DNA from: Phycisphaeraceae bacterium
GTDB lineage: Bacteria > Planctomycetota > Phycisphaerae > Phycisphaerales > Phycisphaeraceae
NCBI GenBank assembly: GCA_029260595.1
Contig: JAJDCY010000010.1
Span: 731,675-795,674 of the forward strand
Reading direction: 5' to 3'
DNA length: 64,000 nt
A program made the translations under genes and the position numbers. How positions within the stretch are numbered: the stretch's first letter is position 1; each line of letters begins with the position of its first letter. Of the stretch, positions 48,634-57,215 are shown one piece after another. The notes beneath the pieces are model-generated. The model saw only the letters and a list, made by a program, of their open reading frames with translations. It was not told where the DNA came from and made no database searches.

Positions 48634-49584
48634 TTATTTGGTTTGTGCGCGCCCGACGAGGAACCCGCCCAGCCCAAGGATCAGGCAGGCGAACGCGAAG
48701 ACGGCGTCGTACACCGGGAGGTTGGCCGAGAGAGCGGCGGTGACCGCACTCGGCACGCCCATCATTGCGAACAGCGCGACGACCATCACGACCATCAGGC
48801 AGACCGTCGCACCGATCAGCAGCCCGCCGGTGAGCCCACTGCCAATCGGGTCGTAGGCCTCGGCTGACATCATCTGGCCGCCGGGTGCGGCTGACGGGGT
48901 ACCGGAATCGCGGATCGTTTCCAGCCCGCTCCCACTGGAGAAGTCCAGGACCGCCGCGCTGTCGAACACGCCCGACCCGCTGGGGATCGCTTCCTGCTTC
49001 CCGTCATCGCCCTCGCCGCCGCTGGGGTAGATCTCGTTGAGCAACTCGGCACCAAGGCTGGTGTCGTCCGTCTCGCGGGTCAGGTCCAGCAAGCCGCTGC
49101 CCGACCCGATGTTGTCCAGCGCCAGCTCCTCGTCGCTGCCCATCAGCCCGGAACTGGGCATGTCCGCGATGCCGGTGTCGCCTGTATCCGCGTCGAACAC
49201 GCTGATGCCCGAGACGCCTGTCTCTTCAATATCGCTAAGGGTCAGATCGGCTTCGGTCGGCTCGGTCAACGCCGGTTCGAGGCTCGAGGGCTCTTCCTCG
49301 ACCAAGTCGATCACATCCGTATCACCGCTGGAAAGCTCGATCACGCTGGTCCCGGTATCCTCAGCCAGAGGGATGATCTCGCTGGTATCGTCCATCGACG
49401 GCTCATCGATGCCCGAGCCGGACAGCGAGGCCATGTCGTCGACCTGGTCGCGCTTGAACATCAGCTTCTCGCCGTCGCGAAACTGCTGCAGCTTGCCGTC
49501 CTCGGCCATCTGCTTGATTTCATCCTCGGAGACACCGAGCTTCCCGGCCGTCTCTTCCAGGCTATAAAACATCTTGGCCATCAT
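48634..49584 (-). CDS. Membrane-tethered acidic protein with N-terminal excisionase-type HTH
   Basis: A 316-residue protein with three parts. The first 50 residues match a MerR/excisionase-type winged helix (SLEETAGKLGVSEDEIKQM, KLQQFRDGEKLMFKRDQVD). The next 185 or so are very acidic and Ser/Gly-rich, probably disordered, with repeated SG/DTG/DLxx patterns. The C-terminal 75 residues hold two or three hydrophobic helices, ending in a basic tail. It is therefore a possible membrane-tethered DNA-binding protein. AGGAG sits 5 bases before the ATG. Similar proteins are frequent in planctomycetes, but their function is not established. Divergent from the metallophosphoesterase gene. Confidence 0.75.
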   Translation of the reverse strand: MMAKMFYSLEETAGKLGVSEDEIKQMAEDGKLQQFRDGEKLMFKRDQVDDMASLSGSGIDEPSMDDTSEIIPLAEDTGTSVIELSSGDTDVIDLVEEEPSSLEPALTEPTEADLTLSDIEETGVSGISVFDADTGDTGIADMPSSGLMGSDEELALDNIGSGSGLLDLTRETDDTSLGAELLNEIYPSGGEGDDGKQEAIPSGSGVFDSAAVLDFSSGSGLETIRDSGTPSAAPGGQMMSAEAYDPIGSGLTGGLLIGATVCLMVVMVVALFAMMGVPSAVTAALSANLPVYDAVFAFACLILGLGGFLVGRAQTK

Positions 49585-49704
49585 CGCACTCCTGGGGTAC
49601 CCGAGCGGCAGCAGGGGCCTGTAACGATTGAACCGCGCTGGCCTTGGTGGCTCTGCGGCTGTGACGCCGGCCGAGCAAATCGCCCGGCCGCATCAACCGA
49701 TCTA

Positions 49705-49733
49705 ACTTTAGAATAATCACGTACTGATGACAA
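49705..49733 (-). promoter_or_regulatory. Candidate promoter for the HTH membrane protein
   Basis: TTGTCA (49728-49733, 5 of 6) and TAAAGT (49705-49710, 4 of 6) on the minus strand are 17 bases apart. It would give a leader of roughly 110 bases, in the 208-base divergent gap with the metallophosphoesterase gene. Confidence 0.45.
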
Positions 49734-49792
49734 CCGCGTGGCGGTGAGATTTGTCAGCAGGTGGGTGGTTTTGAAGGCGTTACGAGGGGCAG

Positions 49793-50620
49793 ATGGGAAC
49801 CGCATCCAGTCTCATAGATCCGATGGATTTACCGGTCCCAGACCTGCCGGAGGCTCTGGATGGGCTGCGGATCGCTCATTTGAGTGATTTGCACATCCAC
49901 CGGCCACGCCGTCGATACCGCCAGATTGCCCAGGCTGTTCGGGATACCCATGCGGATCTGGTGCTCTTTACCGGCGATTACATCACCCGCCCGGGCGATG
50001 AGCCGGTCGGGCTGACGGTCATGTCGGAGATCTGCGGCGGCTTGGCGGCCCGGTACGGGGTGATGGGGGTCTATGGCAACCACGACACGCTGAACCTGCG
50101 TCGCCGGTTCGAGGCCCTGCCGATTCGCTGGCTGGATAACGCCTCGCACCGATTCGATGACTTGCCGCTGGATATCCTGGGATTCGAGACGGATGATGAA
50201 CGCTTACCCGATTCAATATCAACACTTGCGCATCTATCGAATGGGAACGGGCACGCGGTTCACCCGAAGCGGCGGGCTGGCGGGGTTGGGCGTTTGCGGC
50301 TGCTTCTGTCTCATTATTCGACGTATCTGCCTATCGCATCAGATCTTGGAGTAGATCTGATGTTCTCAGGCCATACCCATGGCGGGCAGTGTCGGCTGCC
50401 GGGGGTCCACCCGGTTTATAACTCGACGGACCTGCCCGGCCGCCTGACCTCGGGGATCCTGCGCCACCGTGATACTGTCTGCGTCGTGTCTCGGGGGCTT
50501 GGCGAGCACATCCTGCCGTTTCGGGTCTTCTGCCCGCCGCACATCCCGCTCTACACACTTCGCCCGGGCCCACACCCGGGCAAGCACTGCGACCATGTGA
50601 ACAACGTGGCGCCGTGGTAG
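49793..50620 (+). CDS. Metallophosphoesterase, YkuE/UDP-diacylglucosamine hydrolase-like group
   Basis: A 275-residue calcineurin-like phosphoesterase with the complete two-metal site: IAHLSDLHIHR, FTGDYIT, GVYGNHDT and MFSGHTHGGQ. It lacks a signal peptide or membrane anchor and is the size of YkuE-type enzymes, which act on membrane-associated phosphates; the substrate is not known here. GAGGGG lies just upstream of the ATG. It is divergent from the HTH gene and convergent with mscS. Confidence 0.85.
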   Translation: MGTASSLIDPMDLPVPDLPEALDGLRIAHLSDLHIHRPRRRYRQIAQAVRDTHADLVLFTGDYITRPGDEPVGLTVMSEICGGLAARYGVMGVYGNHDTLNLRRRFEALPIRWLDNASHRFDDLPLDILGFETDDERLPDSISTLAHLSNGNGHAVHPKRRAGGVGRLRLLLSHYSTYLPIASDLGVDLMFSGHTHGGQCRLPGVHPVYNSTDLPGRLTSGILRHRDTVCVVSRGLGEHILPFRVFCPPHIPLYTLRPGPHPGKHCDHVNNVAPW

Positions 50621-50656
50621 GCGGCCTGGTCGATTTGATGGGTCGGTTCAGCCCGG

Positions 50657-51508
50657 TCAACCGCCCGTCGGCGACGACGCCAGCGCACCGTCCACATGGA
50701 CATCCATCTGGGGGAACGGGATGCCGATGCCGGCTTCGTCGAGGGCGATCTTGACCTGTCGGGTGCCCTGTTCCTTGACGGCCCAGAAGTCGGCCGCGTT
50801 GCACCACATTCGGACTGACCAGTCCACGGAGCTGGCTCCCAGTCCTGTCAAGACCACGCCGATGCCGGGGTCTTCAAGGACACCGGGGATCTGGCGGGCG
50901 GCGGCTTCAAGAACCTGACGGGTCTTATCGATGTCGGCCGAGTAATCGACACCGACAACAACATCCGCGCGTCGGGTGCTGTGGAACGAAATATTTTCGA
51001 TCGTCGAGCCGAACACCGATCCGTTGGGCAGGATCATTCGGCGGTTGTCGGGCGTGTCCATCGTGGTGGTAAACAACGCGATCTCATCGACCTTGCCGGT
51101 GATTCCGTTGACCGTGACGACGTCGCCAACCTTGAATGGTCGGAAGATCAGGAGCATGATCCCGGCGGCGAAGTTGGACAGCGTCCCCTGCAGCGCCATA
51201 CCCACCGCGAAGCCCGCGGCCGCGAGCACGGCTGCGAAGCTGGTGGTGTTGATCCCGAACACACTGAGGCAGGTCAGCACGACCAGCAGGAGAACCGCCC
51301 ATTTGGCCACCTTCGAAAAGAACTTCGCCAGCGTCAGGTCGATCTTGGCCTTCTGGGATGACCGAAAAGTGATACCGCCGACCCAGCCGGCAACGATCCA
51401 ACCGACGAATAGAAGTATCAACACGCCTGCTACGCGGGGGGCGAAGTCCATGATCCAAGCAATTATTTGTTGGAACATTCCCTGTGATGCGGTGCTGGCC
51501 TCTGGCAT
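50657..51508 (-). CDS. mscS: Small-conductance mechanosensitive channel, MscS family
   Basis: A 283-residue channel with three transmembrane helices near the N-terminus (VAGVLILLFVGWIVA, AVLLLVVLTCLSVFG, and the pore helix AVLAAAGFAVGMALQGTLSNFAAG). The beta and mixed domains of MscS follow (FKVGDVVTVNGITGKV, RMILPNGSVFGSTIENIS). It opens under membrane tension to release solutes at osmotic downshock. Ala/Gly packing in the pore helix is typical. Gene ends close to the convergent metallophosphoesterase gene. Confidence 0.93.
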   Translation of the reverse strand: MPEASTASQGMFQQIIAWIMDFAPRVAGVLILLFVGWIVAGWVGGITFRSSQKAKIDLTLAKFFSKVAKWAVLLLVVLTCLSVFGINTTSFAAVLAAAGFAVGMALQGTLSNFAAGIMLLIFRPFKVGDVVTVNGITGKVDEIALFTTTMDTPDNRRMILPNGSVFGSTIENISFHSTRRADVVVGVDYSADIDKTRQVLEAAARQIPGVLEDPGIGVVLTGLGASSVDWSVRMWCNAADFWAVKEQGTRQVKIALDEAGIGIPFPQMDVHVDGALASSPTGG

Positions 51509-51606
51509 GGGGGGACTCCTGGATAGGTGTTATTACCCCATAATAACAACTTCTGGGCGGGTGCTAGGCGGCCTGGCAACATGAAATGGCGCTGCGGTCG
51601 ATGCCG

Positions 51607-53034
51607 CTACGGCGTGCGCACAGCGAGCATGCGGATCTCGGTCATGTCCTCGATCGCGAAGCGGACTCCCTCGCGGCCGAGGCCGCTGTCTTTCACGCCG
51701 CCATAGGGCATGTTGTCGACCCGCCATGACGGCACATCACCAATAATCACGCCGCCGACATCAAGGGTGTCCCAGGCGCGCTGGGCTTTATATAGGTCGC
51801 GGGTGAACACGCCGGTCTGCAATCCGAAAGGACTGTCGTTAACGCGGCGGAGCGCTTCATCGAAGTCGGTGAACTTGGCGAGCACCGCGACCGGGCCGAA
51901 CGCTTCCTGGCAGCTAATCGGCTCGTCGTCGGCGACACCTTCGAGTAGCGTGGCCTGCATCATTGTTCCGTCACGCTTGCCGCCGCAGAGCACCTTGGCC
52001 CCGCCCGAGACCGCGGTGTCGATCCAGCGTTCGAGCCGGGCGGCTTCTTTTTCTGAGATGATCGGGCCGATGAAGGTGTCTTCTTCTTTCGGATCACCCA
52101 TCTTCAGCTCGCGCGTCGCCGCGACGAGTTGGTCGCGCAAGCGGTCGTAGACGGACTCGTGCGCCAGTATGCGCTGCACGCTGATGCAGCTCTGCCCGGA
52201 CTGATAGAACGCCCCGTGAACGATCCGGGTTACGGTGTCGTCGATGTCCGCATCGTGATCGACGATGACCGCTGCATTGCCGCCGAGTTCGAGCACCACC
52301 TTCTTTTTGCCTGCTTTGGCCTTGAGGTTCCACCCGACAACGGGTGAGCCGGTGAAGCTCAGCAGCTTCAATCGCTCGTCGGTGGTGAACAGGTCCGCCC
52401 CGTCGCGCCGACACGGCAAGATCGAGAACGCGCCTTCAGGCAGATCGGTTTCCGCGAGCGTTTCGCCGATGATCAACGCACCGATCGGCGTGAGACTGGC
52501 CGGCTTTAGCACGAACGGGCACCCCGCCGCGATCGCCGGGGCGACTTTATGCGCCGCAAGGTTCAGCGGGAAGTTAAACGGGCTGATGAACGAACACGGG
52601 CCGATCGGGACGCGCTTCCACATCCCAGTGTAGGCGCGGGTGCGCTCGCTGATGTCCAGCGGCATCACCTGCCCGCCGATGCGCACCGATTCCTCAGCCG
52701 CGATGCGGAACGTGTCGATCAACCGCGTGACTTCGGTGCGCGAGTCCTTGATCGGCTTGCCCGCTTCGATGCACAGGCTGACGGCGAGTTCTTCGGCGCG
52801 TTCCGTGAACCGTTGCACGCAGTGTTGGAGCACGGCCTGTCGCTGATACGACGCGAGTTGGCGCATCGGCTCCGCCGCGTCGGCCGCCTTGGTAATCGCA
52901 GTGTCAATCGTGTCACGGTCCGCCATCGCAACGCGCGTCGCGACCTCACCGCTGAACTTGTCGGTGACGGCCAGGTCGTTGTTCGCGTGCACCGGCCTGT
53001 TCGCCAGGTAGTAGGGGTAGGCATTAGCGAGCAT
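51607..53034 (-). CDS. Aldehyde dehydrogenase (NAD(P)+), lactaldehyde/GAPN-like group
   Basis: From the ATG at 53034, with AGGA 8 bases upstream, the protein has 475 residues; the longer ORF overlaps the neighbouring acetolactate synthase gene and is not used. Catalytic residues are present: Glu in LELGGN and the nucleophile Cys in GQSCIS. Further family blocks are SPFNFPLNL, FTGSPVVGW and QEAFGPVAVL. The substrate is uncertain; the sequence resembles glyceraldehyde-3-phosphate or lactaldehyde dehydrogenases. It is the last gene of the gdhA-als cluster, 26 bases after the synthase. Confidence 0.85.
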   Translation of the reverse strand: MLANAYPYYLANRPVHANNDLAVTDKFSGEVATRVAMADRDTIDTAITKAADAAEPMRQLASYQRQAVLQHCVQRFTERAEELAVSLCIEAGKPIKDSRTEVTRLIDTFRIAAEESVRIGGQVMPLDISERTRAYTGMWKRVPIGPCSFISPFNFPLNLAAHKVAPAIAAGCPFVLKPASLTPIGALIIGETLAETDLPEGAFSILPCRRDGADLFTTDERLKLLSFTGSPVVGWNLKAKAGKKKVVLELGGNAAVIVDHDADIDDTVTRIVHGAFYQSGQSCISVQRILAHESVYDRLRDQLVAATRELKMGDPKEEDTFIGPIISEKEAARLERWIDTAVSGGAKVLCGGKRDGTMMQATLLEGVADDEPISCQEAFGPVAVLAKFTDFDEALRRVNDSPFGLQTGVFTRDLYKAQRAWDTLDVGGVIIGDVPSWRVDNMPYGGVKDSGLGREGVRFAIEDMTEIRMLAVRTP

Positions 53035-53060
53035 GATCGGATCCTGTCCGCGGCGTGCCA

Positions 53061-54710
53061 CTAGATCGGGCAGGCCAGGTTGCCCAGGCGTTCGGTCAGC
53101 AGTGAGTTTTCGCGGTAGTCGATCGGGACGATCACCAGCGATGGGCCGGGCTCGGCGAGAGCGCGGTCGAGCGCGGGTCTGAGGTCGCGCGACCGCGTCA
53201 CGTTGTGGGGCGACCAGCCAAACGACTCGGCGAGTTGCACAAAGTCCGGGTTGCCGAAGCTCAGATCGGTGTGCTTGCCGAACTGCGTGTCCTGCTTCCA
53301 TGAGATCAGCCCGTATCCGCCGTCGACCCAGACCATCACCACGATGTCGCTGCTGAGCCGCTTGGCGGTCTCCATCTCCTGCACATTCATAAGAAACCCA
53401 CCGTCGCCGCAGATAGCCATGACCTTGCTGTCTGGCTTTGAGATTTTCGCGCTAATCGCGCCTGGCAGCGCGAACCCCATCGAGCAGAACCCGTTGGGGA
53501 TCAGGCAGGTGTTCGGCTCGTGACACTGGTAGTAGCGCGCGATCCACATCTTGTGCGCGCCGACATCGCTGAGCAGGATGTCCTTCGGCCCCATCGCCTG
53601 CCGCGCATCCCACAGCGCCTTCTGGGGGCGGATTAGGCCATCGGTGTCGTCGTCTTTGTGCACGGCGAAGTCGGCGAGCATGTCGCGGCGGACCGCGTCG
53701 CGGTGGTGCGTATCGAACCGCGGTGCGCCCGCCGCCGAGATCCGTTCGTTGAGCAGGTAGAGCGTGTGGGCCAGGTCGCCGACGACTTCCGTCTCAAGGT
53801 GATAATTCGCATCGATCTCGGCGGGGAGAAAGTCGATGTGGACGATTCTTTTGTCCCCGGCCGGGTTCCACAGCTTGGGGTGGTACTCGACCATGTCGTA
53901 GCCGAGCGTCAGGACCACGTCAGCCGCGTCGATCGTGCAGGCGACCAGGTCCTTGGCCTGCAACCCGATCGTGAACAGGCATGCCGGATCGTCCATGTCG
54001 ACCGCGCCCTTGGCCATGAAGGTGCTGATCACGCCGATGCCGGTCAGGTCGGCGAACCGCCGCAGTTCGACGCTCGCGCGGCGGCGGATCGTGCCGTTGC
54101 CCGCGATCACCACGGGGCGTTTGGCCGACGACAGGACCTTAAGGATCGATGCGATCATGCGCTCGTCAGGCGCCGGGCGGCGCAGGGGCTTGGACGGTTC
54201 GGGCACGGTCGACGCGTCCATCGCGGCGATGTCTTCGGGCAGCTCGATCAGGCAGGCGCCGGGTTTTTCGGTGGTGGCGAGCTTGAATGCTTTGCGCACA
54301 ACCTCCGAGATGTTGTTGGGGTTGATGATCGAGTGAGCCCACTTGGTGATGGGCTTGAACATCTGGACGACGTCCATCGCCTGGTGGCTTTCTTTGTGCA
54401 GGCGTCTGCTGTCGGCCTGCCCGGTGATCGCGACGACCGGTGACCGGTCCATGTTCGCATCGGCGACGCCGGTGACCAGGTTCGCCGCACCCGGTCCGAG
54501 CGTGCTCAGGCAGACGCCGACGCGCCCGGTGAGCCGCCCTTGCACCTCAGCCATGAACGCAGCGCCCTGTTCGTGGCGGGTGAGCACGAAGTCGATCGAC
54601 GACGCTTCGAGCGAGATCATCAGGTCGGCGTTCTCCTCACCGGGGACACCGAAGATGCGCGTGACGCCCTCGGCTTCGAGGCATTTGACCAGCAGGTCGG
54701 AAGCTTTCAT
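53061..54710 (-). CDS. Acetolactate synthase large subunit-like ThDP enzyme
   Basis: The 549-residue protein has the three-domain ThDP fold. The N-terminal PYR domain contains the catalytic Glu in RHEQGAAFMAE and the STLGPGAANL block. A central Rossmann domain follows. The C-terminal PP domain has the ThDP motif from GDGGFLMNVQEMETA onward. The sequence is of the AlsS/IlvB type, which condenses two pyruvates to 2-acetolactate. No small subunit (ilvN), ketol-acid reductoisomerase or acetolactate decarboxylase gene is nearby, so the pathway is open. It starts 34 bases after gdhA and has AAGG upstream of the ATG. Confidence 0.85.
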   Translation of the reverse strand: MKASDLLVKCLEAEGVTRIFGVPGEENADLMISLEASSIDFVLTRHEQGAAFMAEVQGRLTGRVGVCLSTLGPGAANLVTGVADANMDRSPVVAITGQADSRRLHKESHQAMDVVQMFKPITKWAHSIINPNNISEVVRKAFKLATTEKPGACLIELPEDIAAMDASTVPEPSKPLRRPAPDERMIASILKVLSSAKRPVVIAGNGTIRRRASVELRRFADLTGIGVISTFMAKGAVDMDDPACLFTIGLQAKDLVACTIDAADVVLTLGYDMVEYHPKLWNPAGDKRIVHIDFLPAEIDANYHLETEVVGDLAHTLYLLNERISAAGAPRFDTHHRDAVRRDMLADFAVHKDDDTDGLIRPQKALWDARQAMGPKDILLSDVGAHKMWIARYYQCHEPNTCLIPNGFCSMGFALPGAISAKISKPDSKVMAICGDGGFLMNVQEMETAKRLSSDIVVMVWVDGGYGLISWKQDTQFGKHTDLSFGNPDFVQLAESFGWSPHNVTRSRDLRPALDRALAEPGPSLVIVPIDYRENSLLTERLGNLACPI

Positions 54711-54744
54711 GGGGACGGCCTTATCATCGCGAGCGGTTCAACGA

Positions 54745-56058
54745 TCACTCGCCGTTGGAGAAGTATCGCTGCGTGCCCTGGGCCTCGATCGCCGCGGCGA
54801 TGCGTTTTAGGGCGTGGGCGTAGGCGGCGGTGCGCATATCGACGTTCTTCGCTTTCATCAGGTCGTAAACCGCGTTGAACTCGCGCGCCATGATGACTAG
54901 CAGGCGCTCGTGGACCTCTTCGATGGTCCAGTAGTAGCCCTGTTTGTTCTGGACCCACTCGAAATAGCTGACGGTGACTCCGCCGGCGTTGGCGAGGATG
55001 TCGGGGACGATCAACGCGCCGCGTTCGGTGAGGATCTCGTCGCCCTGGCTGGTGATTGGGCCGTTGGCGACCTCGACGATGAACGGGGCTTTGATGTCGC
55101 CGGCGTTGGTTTCGGTGATCTGATTCTCGAGCGCCGCGGGGATCAGCAGGTCGACGTCGAGCTCCAGCAGTTGCTCGTTGGTGATCGTTTCGGCTTCGAC
55201 GGCTTCGCAGACCGAACCGTCGCAGTAGACGGCTTTGAGTGCGCGGGTTTCGTTCTTGATTTTGATCAGGCTGGGGATGTCGAAACCCTCTTTGCGGTAT
55301 GAGCCGCCGCGCGAGTCGCTTACCGCGACGATGCGGTACCCGTCGCCGTGCAGCAGCGACGCGACGTGCTGCCCGGCGTTGCCGAATCCCTGCACCGCGA
55401 CGGTGATCTCGCTCGGTTTCCACGACAGGTGGCGTTCGAGTTCCTTGATGCAGTAGTACGCCCCGCGGCCGGTCGCGTCGTCGCGCCCCAGGCTGCCGCC
55501 GAGCGGGATCGGTTTGCCGGTAATGACCGCCGGCGTGCGCTGGCCTTGCATCTTGGAGTACTCGTCCATCATCCAGCCCATGATCATGGCGTTGGTGTAG
55601 ACATCGGGCGCGGGGATATCGGTTTCCGGGCCGATGAAGTCGCCAATCAGCCGGATGAATCCGCGGCTAAGGCGCTCGAGTTCGAGGTGGGAAAGTTCCT
55701 TCGGGTTGACAATGATCCCACCCTTCGCGCCGCCGAATGGGATCCCGACAACCGCGCACTTGCACGTCATCCAGAATGCGAGAGCCTTAACCTCGTCGAG
55801 CGAAACGTCCGGGTGGTAACGGATCCCGCCCTTGCCCGGCCCGCGTGTGTCGTCGTGGCGCACGCGGTACCCATGGAACACGCGCAGCGATCCGTCGTCC
55901 ATGCGGACGGGGATCGAGACTTCGATCAGGGCCTTGGGGTGGCGTAAGCGCTCGAGTGTTTCGTCGTCCAGCTCGGCCAGACGGGCGGCGTGTTCGAGGC
56001 GCTTGATGGCGTCGGCGAAGACGCCGGTCGGTTCGATAGCAGGCGATGCGGTCGACAT
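54745..56058 (-). CDS. gdhA: Glutamate dehydrogenase family (Glu/Leu/Phe/Val dehydrogenase)
   Basis: A 437-residue dehydrogenase that interconverts glutamate and 2-oxoglutarate plus ammonia (or a related amino acid; specificity is not settled by reading). The catalytic region has GPGKGGIRYHPDV and PFGGAKGGI, with both lysines, and TNAMIMGWMMDEY. The Rossmann domain has VAVQGFGNAGQ. The size suits the hexameric bacterial enzymes. It is the first gene of the cluster with the synthase and aldehyde dehydrogenase. A promoter-like pair and a 7-bp inverted repeat lie upstream of the AGGGAT ribosome site. Confidence 0.92.
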   Translation of the reverse strand: MSTASPAIEPTGVFADAIKRLEHAARLAELDDETLERLRHPKALIEVSIPVRMDDGSLRVFHGYRVRHDDTRGPGKGGIRYHPDVSLDEVKALAFWMTCKCAVVGIPFGGAKGGIIVNPKELSHLELERLSRGFIRLIGDFIGPETDIPAPDVYTNAMIMGWMMDEYSKMQGQRTPAVITGKPIPLGGSLGRDDATGRGAYYCIKELERHLSWKPSEITVAVQGFGNAGQHVASLLHGDGYRIVAVSDSRGGSYRKEGFDIPSLIKIKNETRALKAVYCDGSVCEAVEAETITNEQLLELDVDLLIPAALENQITETNAGDIKAPFIVEVANGPITSQGDEILTERGALIVPDILANAGGVTVSYFEWVQNKQGYYWTIEEVHERLLVIMAREFNAVYDLMKAKNVDMRTAAYAHALKRIAAAIEAQGTQRYFSNGE

Positions 56059-56115
56059 CGGCAGGATCCCTTTTGTCAGTAGCCCGGTGCGGCCGGGTCA
56101 GAACGGATCGGTCAC

Positions 56116-56132
56116 GCTATCAAAGTGATAGC
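56116..56132 (-). promoter_or_regulatory. Operator-like inverted repeat upstream of gdhA
   Basis: GCTATCA, a 3-base spacer, then TGATAGC form a perfect 17-base dyad. It lies just downstream of the -10 of the candidate promoter, overlapping the predicted transcript start region. A repressor here would block initiation of the whole cluster. No matching regulator gene is adjacent. Confidence 0.5.
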
Positions 56133-56138
56133 ACAGTT

Positions 56139-56167
56139 AGATTATTCCGCTGTTGCGCAAGTCACAA
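56139..56167 (-). promoter_or_regulatory. Candidate gdhA promoter
   Basis: TTGTGA (56162-56167) and TAATCT (56139-56144) on the minus strand have 17-base spacing, with 4 of 6 and 3 of 6 matches. The leader would be about 75 bases. Confidence 0.35.
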
Positions 56168-56213
56168 ACAGAAGTGAGAAAAGTCGGCGGTGGAGGCGAC
56201 GCCTCGTGTCCGT

Positions 56214-57047
56214 CTAGGGTTCACGGTGTCGGCTAAGGATCGCGGCGCCTCCGGCCAGCAGCAAGAGCAACGTCGCTGGCTCTGGGACGGCCGCGCTAAA
56301 AGGGTAAACCGTTCCCGACTCCGCCACGACGCTGAACGGTGAACCTCCCGTAACCTCCGCATCGGTGAGTGTTACCGTGTTGGCGAAGTCGCCGGTTGCC
56401 GAGCTTGTCAGAATCACCGATGCCTGAACCCCCAGGCCGATGCTTAGATCGAATGGCTCATCGTAGTGGAAGGTAAACGGTTTCGATGTGTAACTGAATG
56501 AATTCTCGTCGAAGCTGGCTGTTAGGTCGATATCTTCGACGCCATCAAGTACACGCGCGAAGAAAACGCTGGTCACGACAAACCCGGCGAATCCGGACGT
56601 CGACGAAGTCCCGGTGACGTCGACGGTGAACGTGATGGTGTCCTCCTCGCCGGTCGTGCCGCCAGAGATGGTCATCGTGTCGGTGAACGCGGCCTGCCCG
56701 ATTGCCCGGTTGATCGTGAACAAAGAATTGTCCGACGTCGCTGTGGCGAAGACGCCCACCGCGCCATAGCTAGCCGTCGCGGTCGCCGTCCCCGTGAAAC
56801 TCGACAAGCCGTCATCAAACCCGTCGGTAACGCCCGCGCTGACCGTCCCCTGATCAGAACTGGCGAAGTCTAGTGTTAGATCCGCGAAGTCCTCAAGGGT
56901 TTCCAGTCCGGCTAATTCAACAAGGCTTAAGTTGCCCCAGCCGACTTCCGTCAACGTTGCCAACTCGGGTGCGGCGACGACGGGCGGTGAGCCGCCAGCA
57001 ATCAGGGCGGCCGCGACTAAAATCGTCAGTGTGCGCGCGAACAACAT
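56214..57047 (-). CDS. Secreted PEP-CTERM protein of unknown function
   Basis: A 277-residue exported protein with a signal peptide (hydrophobic to about residue 25, near VAAPELA). The mature part is rich in Thr, Ser and Asp and predicted beta-sandwich, as in many PEP-CTERM proteins. The ending, VPEPATLLLLLAGGAAIL followed by SRHREP, is a canonical signal. No enzyme motif was seen. GGGAGA lies upstream of the ATG. It lies between the gdhA cluster and the ketosynthase pair without a visible link to either. Confidence 0.78.
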   Translation of the reverse strand: MLFARTLTILVAAALIAGGSPPVVAAPELATLTEVGWGNLSLVELAGLETLEDFADLTLDFASSDQGTVSAGVTDGFDDGLSSFTGTATATASYGAVGVFATATSDNSLFTINRAIGQAAFTDTMTISGGTTGEEDTITFTVDVTGTSSTSGFAGFVVTSVFFARVLDGVEDIDLTASFDENSFSYTSKPFTFHYDEPFDLSIGLGVQASVILTSSATGDFANTVTLTDAEVTGGSPFSVVAESGTVYPFSAAVPEPATLLLLLAGGAAILSRHREP

Positions 57048-57215
57048 TGTTTCTCTCCCGTGGGGGTCGGTTTCTCTTACTCTCGCGCCGGTGCGCTCAA
57101 TCTAAACGGAGGAGCCTGGCGGGCGTAACCTTACCTATTTTACCAAGTGGCGCGGTGGAAGTCTAGGCATCGCTGACGCAGCGGCTCGCAAGCCTTGGCT
57201 TGGAAGGGGGTTCGG

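Noticed and set aside
53035-53301. 5' extension of the aldehyde dehydrogenase frame
   Set aside because: It lies within the acetolactate synthase coding region and is Arg/Pro-rich; ATG 53034 has AGGA upstream.
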